DNA of 9,842 bases from an uncultured Rubritalea sp. (GTDB lineage Bacteria > Verrucomicrobiota > Verrucomicrobiia > Verrucomicrobiales > Akkermansiaceae), in NCBI GenBank assembly GCA_937951395.1, contig CALFBV010000065.1:1-9842 (forward strand), given 5' to 3'. Both the position numbers and the translations under genes were made by a program. The notes beneath the pieces are model-generated. The model did no database searches. It was not told the origin of the DNA and worked only from the letters and a program-made list of their open reading frames with translations. Shown here in pieces: positions 1 through 6,228 of the stretch. Numbering within the stretch: position 1 is the first letter of the stretch; every line of letters starts with the position of its first letter.

Positions 1-132
1 AAAGCGCGTGACATCAAAAAGAGACTCTCTCTCCGAAGTTCCATTGATAGAAACCTCACCAGAAGCAATCAGCCTACGTGCAGTAGATTTCCCGCAACCT
101 TTCAACTTCTGAATCCATTTATCGAGTCTCAT
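1..132 (-). CDS. S4-domain protein, probable RsuA/RluB-type rRNA pseudouridine synthase (N-terminal part only)
   Basis: Only the first 44 codons are in the window; the gene runs off the left edge in frame. The translation starts MRLDKWIQKLKGCGKSTARR and continues with LIASGEVSINGT, which is the classic S4 RNA-binding fold: MRLDK start, a basic helix, then the G-V-x-x-N-G turn. This arrangement is typical of the RsuA/RluB/RluE pseudouridine synthases, which modify uridines in ribosomal RNA; their catalytic domain would lie beyond the edge. Hsp15 (HslR) and other S4 proteins begin similarly, so the exact enzyme is inferred. The ATG lies 7 bp after the stop of the DUF1853 gene, so it is probably the third gene of a pyk-led operon. 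The ribosome binding site is weak (GGGGC inside the end of the preceding gene). Confidence 0.75.
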   Translation of the reverse strand, partial: MRLDKWIQKLKGCGKSTARRLIASGEVSINGTSERESLFDVTRF

Positions 133-139
133 ATGCAGA

Positions 140-961
140 TTAGCCCCAGGTATCTGGGGCTATAAATTGTGTGCTGCAAGTGGGTTCATCCCAGATCATA
201 GCACAGCGCTGGGCTGCTTCTTCTGTGAAGTTTTCTCTAGTGACTGTAGGAAGCGTGTGAAGCAAGCCATCCACTTGCACTGACCAGAGATGCTTGGGGA
301 TGATCGTTATTTCTTTAGAGTCTGAGCCTGAATCTCTCTGCCATTCACTGAGGTATTTCCACACCCCTCTCTGGCATGCAGGGTTCATGGCGGGTGGGAT
401 TGGATGGTGTTCTGATAGATAGTGGTCAAAGAGCTTCCCATAGATGAGTTGCTGTGGGGTGATTTCTGAAATATCGTAGTCCTCTAACAAAAGTTTTTTA
501 GCTGCAGGTGACTGAGTGAGTTTCAGCTGATGCTCTTTAAGCCGATGGAGCTTGTTTAGCCAGTTATCACGTGGATCTGGCCCTGGGTAGGTGGGCTCTC
601 CGTCCTGATACTTGATAAGGTAAAATTTCACAGCTAACTCAAGGTGTACAGTCTCGCCCGTGACTCGATCGGTGAGAATGTAATCCAACTCACCTAGGGT
701 GATTTTATTCTCATTAAAAATCTGAATACTCTTCTCTAACAGGTTTATCCCTGAGGAACTCTTTAAGAGATACTCAAGCGCATCTTCATAGAGGTGACCT
801 AGTTTCTGGGCATAGTTTAAATTAGGAATTCCGTTTTCTTGAGAAAGCTTACCTCTATCAAAACAAACCGCCTCTGTGAGAGAGCTCACGAGAAGCGGTG
901 AAGTATGCAGACTCTCCATGAGCGCCTGCGTGTGACTATCTAAATTTTCAACCTTATGCAT
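140..961 (-). CDS. DUF1853 family protein, PD-(D/E)XK nuclease-like fold
   Basis: 273 aa. The sequence matches what I know of the DUF1853 family: a K-L-G-x-x-x-E helix near residues 53-59, G-E-L-D at 90-93, L-E-L-A-V-K-F-Y-L at 107-115, then P-G-P-D-P-R-D-N near 125-132 followed by K-L-x-R-L-x-x-H-Q-L. E59, D93, E108 and K112 are arranged like the active site of PD-(D/E)XK nucleases, a clan to which I believe DUF1853 is assigned; no activity is known to me. There is no signal peptide or membrane segment, so it should be cytoplasmic. Its ATG overlaps the stop codon of pyk in the 8-base string ATGCATAA, so translation is probably coupled to pyk. The family assignment is fairly secure and the function is unknown. 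Confidence 0.78.
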   Translation of the reverse strand: MHKVENLDSHTQALMESLHTSPLLVSSLTEAVCFDRGKLSQENGIPNLNYAQKLGHLYEDALEYLLKSSSGINLLEKSIQIFNENKITLGELDYILTDRVTGETVHLELAVKFYLIKYQDGEPTYPGPDPRDNWLNKLHRLKEHQLKLTQSPAAKKLLLEDYDISEITPQQLIYGKLFDHYLSEHHPIPPAMNPACQRGVWKYLSEWQRDSGSDSKEITIIPKHLWSVQVDGLLHTLPTVTRENFTEEAAQRCAMIWDEPTCSTQFIAPDTWG

Positions 962-2390
962 AGATGAGCAAGATGGAGTCTACCATCGTGCTCTCACGCA
1001 ACGTATCAGAGACTACGATGAGCGGCACTCCTTCTTTGACGAGATCATGATCTCGCATATACTTCACAGCATCATTAATGGTCGTGAGCGGGGAAGAGCT
1101 GAATGGAATCATATTTGGCTCGATACCGCGTGCAAGTGCTAGCTGACGGCAAACCATAGCCTCTGGAGCAAAGGCATGAATGATCGTAGTAGGTCTAAGA
1201 AGCGCACATTGGGTAGCCATGAGTCCACGTCTAGTGAACACTACTAGCTCCGCATTAGGAATAGAGTCTGCAAGACTGAGAGCTGCGTGAACCACCTTCT
1301 GTTTATCTGTCTCTAGAACTGCTAGCTTACCATTACCGATAGAACCAGCACGCTCCATGCGCTTAGCAATACGGTCTAGTGTCTCTACGCAGCGGATAGG
1401 GTATTCACCGACTGATGTCTCACCACTGAGCATGATGGCATCTGCCTCTTCATACACTGCTGTGGAAACGTCTGTCACCTCTGCACGTGTAGGTGTAGGA
1501 TTAGTAATCATAGACTCTAGCATGTGCGTCGCTACGATGACTCGTCTACCTAGCACGTGGCAGCGATTAACTATCTGGCGCTGAATAATAGGCAACTCTT
1601 CCACATGCACCTCGATACCTAGATCTCCACGAGCAATCATGATGACGTCTGACGCGATGATGATGTCATCGATATTCCTGATTGCTTCTTGGTCTTCTAC
1701 CTTAGAAATAATGTTTGCTCTTCCTCCGAGCTTCTCCATTTCACCTCTGAGTTCATTCACGTGAGCTGCATCGCGCACGAATGATCCCGCGATAAAGTCT
1801 GACTCACATTCAACAGCTACCTTAAGGTCTCTGTGATCCTTTTCAGTGAGCGCTGGGAGATTGAGTCTTGTTCCTGGGAGGTTGATGTGGCGGCGGTTGC
1901 CAATTTTGCCAGATGTAAGAACATCACAGATAAGGCGGTCATCATGCTTTTCAGCGATCTCCATCAGCATTGTGCCATTATCTACTACGAGCGTGGCACC
2001 CTGTGCTACATCATCCATCATGCCTTCATAGTTCACCGTTGTGGAGAATGGAATGGAAGCTTCAGCAGACTGCTTTCTGATTTCAAATTTATCACCCTTA
2101 GTAAGCTCATATGGCTCATCTAGATCTCCTGTACGGATCGACGGCCCTTGGAGGTCAAAGAGAATAGCCGCGTGCTTCTTCTTCTCTTCTGCGATCCTGC
2201 GGATGTCTTTTACTACTGTTCTGCACCAGTCATGCTGAGCGTGGCTCATGTTGAGACGGAATACATTTACCCCTGAATCGATCAGCTCTCCCAAACGTTC
2301 TGGTGAATCTGTAGCTGGTCCGAGCGTGATGATGATACTAGTTTTGCGAAATTTATTAGATGAACTCATAAGTTTATAAAGAGATGACAT
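954..2390 (-). CDS. pyk: Pyruvate kinase
   Basis: 478 aa, the normal length for a bacterial enzyme without an extra C-terminal domain. It converts phosphoenolpyruvate and ADP to pyruvate and ATP in the last step of glycolysis. Visible motifs in order are ITLGPAT, the R-L-N-M-S-H substrate loop, F-D-L-Q-G-P-S-I-R-T-G, V-D-N-G, S-K-V-E-D (catalytic Lys and metal-binding Glu), A-R-G-D-L-G-I-E, A-T-H-M-L-E-S-M with N-P-x-P-T-R-A-E, and M-L-S-G-E-T-S-x-G-x-Y-P. His replaces the usual Gln in ATQMLESM; Q in DLQGP is common in several phyla. The first ATG is preferred because AGGGGAG lies 9 bases before it; the alternative Met8 has no such site. The C-terminal effector domain is present but lacks an obvious extended fructose-1,6-bisphosphate loop by eye. 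It heads the unit pyk, DUF1853, S4 gene. Confidence 0.95.
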   Translation of the reverse strand: MSSLYKLMSSSNKFRKTSIIITLGPATDSPERLGELIDSGVNVFRLNMSHAQHDWCRTVVKDIRRIAEEKKKHAAILFDLQGPSIRTGDLDEPYELTKGDKFEIRKQSAEASIPFSTTVNYEGMMDDVAQGATLVVDNGTMLMEIAEKHDDRLICDVLTSGKIGNRRHINLPGTRLNLPALTEKDHRDLKVAVECESDFIAGSFVRDAAHVNELRGEMEKLGGRANIISKVEDQEAIRNIDDIIIASDVIMIARGDLGIEVHVEELPIIQRQIVNRCHVLGRRVIVATHMLESMITNPTPTRAEVTDVSTAVYEEADAIMLSGETSVGEYPIRCVETLDRIAKRMERAGSIGNGKLAVLETDKQKVVHAALSLADSIPNAELVVFTRRGLMATQCALLRPTTIIHAFAPEAMVCRQLALARGIEPNMIPFSSSPLTTINDAVKYMRDHDLVKEGVPLIVVSDTLRESTMVDSILLIYA

Positions 2391-2399
2391 GAGGTGCTT

Positions 2400-2406
2400 C
2401 TCCCCT
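2400..2406 (-). promoter_or_regulatory. Ribosome binding site of pyk
   Basis: On the minus strand this reads AGGGGAG, with a 9-base spacer to the ATG ending at 2390. It is the clearest Shine-Dalgarno sequence in the window and decides the pyk start in favour of the first ATG over the one seven codons later. Confidence 0.7.
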
Positions 2407-2429
2407 CAATGAGCAGGATCTTAGCTAAA

Positions 2430-2457
2430 TTTATACTCATGGCAAGCTCAGCTTCAA
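2430..2457 (-). promoter_or_regulatory. Candidate sigma-70 promoter for pyk
   Basis: On the minus strand, TTGAAG (2452-2457) and TATAAA (2430-2435) are separated by 16 bases. Transcription would start near 2423, giving a leader of about 30 bases that contains the AGGGGAG ribosome binding site. It lies in the correct divergent intergenic region. It was recognised by eye only, and housekeeping promoter rules are assumed to hold in this organism. Confidence 0.4.
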
Positions 2458-2539
2458 ATGATGTCATAAGAATCCCAAACCTAGCTCAATCAAATGCGTG
2501 ACCCTTATCCCAGATCCCACTAAGTATGTGACAGAAAAG

Positions 2540-2548
2540 TGATATTAT
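2540..2548 (+). promoter_or_regulatory. Candidate extended -10 promoter for the thioesterase gene
   Basis: TGATATTAT fits an extended -10 element (TG, one base, then TATTAT with one mismatch to TATAAT). No good -35 box lies 16-18 bases upstream, as is common for extended -10 promoters. A start near 2555 would give a leader of about 40 bases before the ATG at 2597. It is divergent from the pyk promoter, with about 80 bases between the two -35/-10 blocks. Confidence 0.35.
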
Positions 2549-2596
2549 GCCACGATAAACACTGTCAATCAGTGCTCTCCATCATAACTTCTGAGT

Positions 2597-2962
2597 ATGA
2601 AATTTCATTGTAGAAAGTGGATCAAACCTGAAGACCTCAACCCACACAAGACACTCTTCGGAGGCAGGCTTCTCGAGTGGATAGATGAGGAAGCAGCCAT
2701 CTATAGTATGTGCCAGCTAGAACAGAAGAGCTTAGTGACTAAATTCATCTCAGAGATAAACTTCGTCAGCTCTGCGAGATATGGAGATGTAATAGAAATA
2801 GGTTTCGATACAGTGTCTCTAGGAAATTCTTCCATCACCATGAGTTGTATCGCGCGCAACAAACTGACTAAAGAAACCATCCTGTCTATCGACCAAATAG
2901 TCTTCGTGCTACTGGATGAAAATGGAAAGCCCAAGCCGCATGGGAAAACAATGAAAGAATAA
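2597..2962 (+). CDS. Acyl-CoA thioesterase, hotdog fold, YciA/ACOT-like
   Basis: 121 aa, a single hotdog domain. The segment N-P-H-K-T-L-F-G-G-R-L-L-E-W-I-D-E-E-A (residues 15-33) is the family signature: N/G-x-L-F-G-G before the long hotdog helix, with Asp30 at the catalytic position. The later F-V-L-L-D-E-N-G-K-P-K-P segment (about residues 103-114) is the usual final strand of this family. Such enzymes hydrolyse acyl-CoA to free fatty acid and CoA in the cytoplasm; the chain-length preference cannot be read from sequence. The protein is slightly shorter than typical YciA proteins (roughly 130-150 aa) and ends soon after this strand. The ribosome binding site is poor (GAG almost touching the ATG). 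It is the only intact plus-strand gene in the window and is transcribed away from pyk. Confidence 0.85.
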   Translation: MKFHCRKWIKPEDLNPHKTLFGGRLLEWIDEEAAIYSMCQLEQKSLVTKFISEINFVSSARYGDVIEIGFDTVSLGNSSITMSCIARNKLTKETILSIDQIVFVLLDENGKPKPHGKTMKE

Positions 2963-2988
2963 AACACGATGAGCTTAGTAATCAACTT

Positions 2989-3227
2989 ATGTTGATCTAT
3001 GCCTGTTTGGTATTGAATGTAGTTGCCAATGTCACTGCTCAAGCAGATTTTTACATTTCTCCACAGGATTCAGATGAATGGTCTGGGACTTTAGCTAAGC
3101 CTAGTGATGATAAGAAAGATGGTCCATTTGCCACACTAAAGCGAGTGCGTGAGCTAAAGGTAAAAGAAGGCTGATGACAGCAGTGATTTTAATCCGAGGT
3201 GGTAACTATAAACAAATAGCTGAGTAG
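2989..3227 (+). pseudogene. Remnant of a secreted right-handed beta-helix (pectate-lyase-like) protein
   Basis: An open frame of 61 codons starts at 2989 with a hydrophobic stretch resembling a signal peptide (MLIYACLVLNVVANVTAQA), then D-F-Y-I-S-P-x-x-S-D-E-W-S-G-T-L-A, then D-G-P-F-A-T-L-K-R, and stops at TGA 3172-3174. This is the standard N-terminus of secreted parallel beta-helix proteins of Planctomycetes and Verrucomicrobia, usually written FYVSPxGxDxWSGTL...DGPFATLxRAR. The expected continuation, a short hydrophobic strand followed by R-G-G-x-Y, does appear, but in another frame: codons from 3171 read LMTAVILIRGGNY and end at TAG 3225-3227. So a frameshift lies near 3165-3171 and the several hundred remaining codons are missing. 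A few residues normally found between RAR and RELK also seem deleted. I call it a decayed fragment, not a small functional gene. Confidence 0.75.
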
Positions 3228-3245
3228 TATTAGCCTAAGAAATAA

Positions 3246-4646
3246 TCAGTGAGCGCTCATCTGCTCTTTCAATTCTGTTAGACTGATGTTGAGCTTTTTA
3301 GCCGCTGCATCTAGGTCACCATTAGCAGAACTGAGGCTCTCATCAATAAGCTTTCTCGTTAGCCAGCTAATCACATTCTCACTCGTAGGCGCATGTGATA
3401 TCACCTGCTGGAGTGCATCCGATCCACCATCAGCAGCAGAAGTGTTAGCAGGTGCTACAGCTAGAGATATGTCATCTGGGAGCAGCACATCTGAGCCTGC
3501 TAGCGCACATGCACGGGCGATGGTGTTTTCTAACTCACGGATATTTCCTGGCCATGGATGAGCACAGAGCTTTCCTATAGCTTCTGGGCTGAGCCGTAAG
3601 CTAGTGCCACTCAGAGAGCCTTGTTTCTTAGTTATTTTCTTTAGGAAATACTCTGCCAGCGGGGCGATGTCTTCTAAGCGCTCACGTAGTGGAGGCAGCT
3701 TCAGCTCCACTACGTTGAGACGATAGTAGAGGTCCTCACGGAAATTCCCAGCCGCCACCTCGCTCGCGAGATCCTTATTAGTAGCGGCTATGATTCTTAC
3801 GTCAGTAGTCAGCACTTCATTCCCACCGACTCGTGAATAAGTCCCCTCTTGCAGAATGCGCAGAAGCTTCACCTGCACAGTGAGAGGCATGTCCCCTATC
3901 TCATCTAGGAATAGAGTACCTTTATCACATTGCTCGAATCTGCCTACACGCTTAGTAGCTGCTCCCGTAAAGGAACCTTTCTCATGACCGAATAGTTCAC
4001 TCTCTAACAGGTTCTCTGGGATAGCACCGCAGTTCAGAGCTATCATTTCTCCATGACTACGCGGCGAATACTGATGCACGGATGTAGCTACTAGCTCCTT
4101 ACCCGTACCGCTCTCACCAGTCACCAGTACTGGCGCATCTGTGCAGGCCACCTTGCCCACTTGCTTTAAGAGGTCTTGAAATGCCTTCGATGAGCCGATC
4201 ACTTCTCCATCTCTAACAATCTCATTTTTATTTACCACAGGCTCTTCCACAAGCTTACGAGCATCGATGATTTGCCAGGCACTTTCAATCAGTGGCCTAA
4301 GCTCGAAGGTGAGTGATTCTTTCTTGAGTATATCATGCGCTCCTAGCTGAGTGGCGTCAATAAGCTGCGCTGCTGTGGGAAAACTAGCCGTAATGACAAC
4401 AAGCATTTCTGACCAGTTTCTGGCTTTGGATTTGATCTCCTTTAGAACTGCGAGCCCATCACCTCCATCCTTAGACGGCATGAGCATATCAACGATAGCT
4501 ATCTCCACATCCACTTTCTCTATGATCTTCAGCGCCTTCGCTGCATCATCACATTTTAGCACTCGGATCCCTTCAGCCTCTAGTTGCTTCGCAGCCCAGT
4601 CTAGGTAGTCATGATCTTGATCTAACAGTAATAAATAGCGTTCCAT
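3246..4646 (-). CDS. Sigma-54-dependent response regulator, NtrC-like (receiver, AAA+, Fis-type HTH)
   Basis: 466 aa with three domains. The receiver (about 1-120) has phospho-acceptor D53 in V-D-M-L-M-P, T86 and K109. The AAA+ sigma-54 activator domain (about 148-380) has Walker A G-E-S-G-T-G-K-E (177-184), the sigma-54 contact loop G-S-F-T-G-A (224-229, a known variant of GAFTGA), Walker B F-L-D-E (246-249), A-A-T-N-K-D-L and the R-E-D-L-Y-Y-R-L arginine-finger region. The C-terminal 40 residues resemble a Fis-type helix-turn-helix. Such proteins hydrolyse ATP to open sigma-54 polymerase complexes. Oddities: the usual D-D pair of the receiver reads D9-Q10, the K-P motif is K-E, and the recognition helix (L-T-E-L-K-E-Q) lacks the common R-x-T-L-Y-R-K pattern. 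No histidine kinase is nearby. It starts 9 bp after uppS and is last in the cluster. The target genes are unknown. Confidence 0.9.
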   Translation of the reverse strand: MERYLLLLDQDHDYLDWAAKQLEAEGIRVLKCDDAAKALKIIEKVDVEIAIVDMLMPSKDGGDGLAVLKEIKSKARNWSEMLVVITASFPTAAQLIDATQLGAHDILKKESLTFELRPLIESAWQIIDARKLVEEPVVNKNEIVRDGEVIGSSKAFQDLLKQVGKVACTDAPVLVTGESGTGKELVATSVHQYSPRSHGEMIALNCGAIPENLLESELFGHEKGSFTGAATKRVGRFEQCDKGTLFLDEIGDMPLTVQVKLLRILQEGTYSRVGGNEVLTTDVRIIAATNKDLASEVAAGNFREDLYYRLNVVELKLPPLRERLEDIAPLAEYFLKKITKKQGSLSGTSLRLSPEAIGKLCAHPWPGNIRELENTIARACALAGSDVLLPDDISLAVAPANTSAADGGSDALQQVISHAPTSENVISWLTRKLIDESLSSANGDLDAAAKKLNISLTELKEQMSAH

Positions 4647-4655
4647 GTTTTCTGA

Positions 4656-5417
4656 TTAAAGTTTACCAAATCTGCGATCACGCTTGGTGTATTCCCCGAG
4701 CGCATCCACTAGTGCATCATGGCGGAAATCTGGCCAGAGCTGATCGGTGATGACTATCTCGGCATAGCTTAGCTGCCAGAGTAGGAAGTTTGACAACCTT
4801 ACCTCGCCTGAAGTTCTGATGAGCAGATCTGGATCTGGCATATCTGCGGTGTACATCTGAGCGGAGAACAGTTCATTATCCACATCATCCGCTGTGACCT
4901 CCCCTGCTTCTGCCTTCCTGACTAGCTGCTTGGCCGCATCCACTATTTCCTCACGCCCACCATATGAAAGCGCTAGATTCATGGTCACGCCAGTGTTCGC
5001 AGCAGTGGTAGAAATGGCTTTATCTAGCTCCGCCTTCACATGCTCTGGCAGCATCTCCAGCCTACCGATGGCTCTTAGCCTGACATTATCCTCCATCATC
5101 TCCGGAAGCTTGTCTTTAAGGAATTTTTCTAACAAATCCATCAAGGCACTGACTTCCTTCTGCGGGCGGTTCCAGTTCTCTGAGGAGAAAGCATAAAGCG
5201 TCAAATAACTTACCCCTAGTATATCACAAGACTCCACTATTTTCCTAACAGAATCCGCGCCAGCTCGATGACCCGCCACTCTCGGCAGTCCTCGTTTTTT
5301 TGCCCAGCGACCATTGCCATCCATAATGATGGCTATGTGCTCTGGAATCTTTAGGGATGCCAAATCAACATCAGGATTTCCTGACTCAGTCTTATTCTTT
5401 TTAAGGGTGAATTTCAT
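4656..5417 (-). CDS. uppS: Undecaprenyl diphosphate synthase (cis-prenyltransferase)
   Basis: 253 aa from the ATG at 5417. It condenses eight isopentenyl diphosphates onto farnesyl diphosphate to make the C55 lipid carrier for peptidoglycan and other envelope polymers, at the cytoplasmic face of the membrane. All family signatures are present: I-M-D-G-N-G-R-W-A (catalytic Asp33), G-H-R-A-G, F-S-S-E-N-W-x-R-P, and the C-terminal L-I-R-T-S-G-E-x-R-L-S-N-F-L-L-W-Q. The frame can be extended three codons upstream to a TTG at 5426, but neither start has a good ribosome binding site, so I choose the ATG. An N-terminal tail of about 23 residues rich in Lys and Asp precedes the catalytic domain, slightly longer than usual. 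It follows trmJ after 61 bases that contain an inverted repeat, and precedes the regulator by 9 bases. Confidence 0.95.
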   Translation of the reverse strand: MKFTLKKNKTESGNPDVDLASLKIPEHIAIIMDGNGRWAKKRGLPRVAGHRAGADSVRKIVESCDILGVSYLTLYAFSSENWNRPQKEVSALMDLLEKFLKDKLPEMMEDNVRLRAIGRLEMLPEHVKAELDKAISTTAANTGVTMNLALSYGGREEIVDAAKQLVRKAEAGEVTADDVDNELFSAQMYTADMPDPDLLIRTSGEVRLSNFLLWQLSYAEIVITDQLWPDFRHDALVDALGEYTKRDRRFGKL

Positions 5418-5428
5418 CTTGTGCAATC

Positions 5429-5456
5429 AAGGGAGATTACTCTGAACCGATCCCTT
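5429..5456 (-). repeat. Inverted repeat in the uppS leader
   Basis: On the minus strand AAGGGA (5451-5456) pairs with TCCCTT (5429-5434) across a 16-base loop, 11 bases before the uppS ATG. It could fold as an mRNA hairpin near the translation start. There is no T-run, so it is not a standard terminator. A 6-bp repeat with this loop could arise by chance. Confidence 0.3.
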
Positions 5457-5478
5457 TCATTTGGCAAGTAAAAGCAAA

Positions 5479-6222
5479 CTATCGCCGCTCAGAAATCAAA
5501 GCGGAAATGATACCTTGAAGGCTATTTACTTCAGGTGAACTGGGGTTTACACGATTGAATAAAGCTCTAATTTTCCGCATCGTGTTAGGTCGCTTAGCAG
5601 GGTTAGGAAAGAAGCCGGCTTTCTCTAGCTCTGCCTCTAACCTATTTAAGAAATGATCCAGGTCAGCTCTGGGAGCAGTCTCCCAATCTTGCTCATACGT
5701 AGTGATCGCACCCGCTCTGGTGCTCCACCATTCCCAGGAAAATAACAGCACAGCTTGCGCTAAGTTTAACGAGGTGAACTCTGGATTCATCGGGTAATGC
5801 AGGAGTCTGTCAGCGCGTGACATGGCATCATTGTCCAGACCAGAGGCCTCAGCCCCGAAGAGGATGGCAGGGCGGAATTCTCCCTCACTAGCAGCAGAAG
5901 ATAGGTGGATCTCTGCAGCAGCTTCAGAAGCGGTTACTGCAGGCGTATTCAGGTGGCGGATGCGCGCGGTGGCTGCATACACGCGGTGACAATCTGCCAC
6001 GGCTTCTGCCACCGTTGAGTATAGTTTTGCGGATTCCACGATGCGCTTTGCATCTGTAGAGGGCGCGATGGCCTCTGCATTTGGCCAACCGTCCCTAGGA
6101 GCTACCAGCCGAAGTTCGTCTAACCCACAGTTAAGCATTGCTCTGGCGCACATGCCGATGTTTGCCGCCATCTGAGTCTGAACTAGAATGATGACCGGCT
6201 TGGTGAAATTTAGCTCAGGCAT
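5479..6222 (-). CDS. trmJ: TrmJ-like tRNA (cytidine/uridine-2'-O)-methyltransferase, SPOUT family
   Basis: 247 aa. It carries the three motifs of the SpoU/TrmH class of knotted S-adenosylmethionine-dependent enzymes: N-I-G-M-C-A-R-A-M (21-29, with the catalytic-type Arg27), I-L-F-G-A-E-A-S-G-L in the middle, and Y-P-M-N-P-E-F-T-S-L-N-L-A-Q-A-V-L-L. N-P-E-x-x-S-L-N-L-A-x-A-V with a C-terminal helical extension ending in an R-x-L-F-N-R segment is the TrmJ pattern, which in E. coli methylates the 2'-OH of residue 32 in the tRNA anticodon loop. Other SPOUT members (TrmL, TrmH) lack this tail, so TrmJ is favoured, although the exact substrate is inferred. It starts 6 bases after smpB; AAGGGG at the end of smpB supplies its ribosome binding site. 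Confidence 0.87.
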   Translation of the reverse strand: MPELNFTKPVIILVQTQMAANIGMCARAMLNCGLDELRLVAPRDGWPNAEAIAPSTDAKRIVESAKLYSTVAEAVADCHRVYAATARIRHLNTPAVTASEAAAEIHLSSAASEGEFRPAILFGAEASGLDNDAMSRADRLLHYPMNPEFTSLNLAQAVLLFSWEWWSTRAGAITTYEQDWETAPRADLDHFLNRLEAELEKAGFFPNPAKRPNTMRKIRALFNRVNPSSPEVNSLQGIISALISERR

Positions 6223-6228
6223 AATCGA

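Noticed and set aside
1357..2238. Several plus-strand open frames opposite pyk, and similar ones opposite the regulator, uppS, rpoZ, HIT, sanA and rdgB genes
   Set aside because: They lie antisense to well-recognised conserved genes, show no family features and have low-complexity Ser/Ala-rich translations typical of reverse-frame reading.
2440..2457. Sigma-54 promoter (GG-N10-GC type) near pyk, suggested by TTGC on the minus strand
   Set aside because: The -24 element does not show the invariant GG at the required distance.
2981..2996. Perfect 6-bp hairpin ATCAAC-TTAT-GTTGAT after the thioesterase gene
   Set aside because: It is AT-rich and not followed by a T-run, so not a convincing terminator. 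It may be chance.
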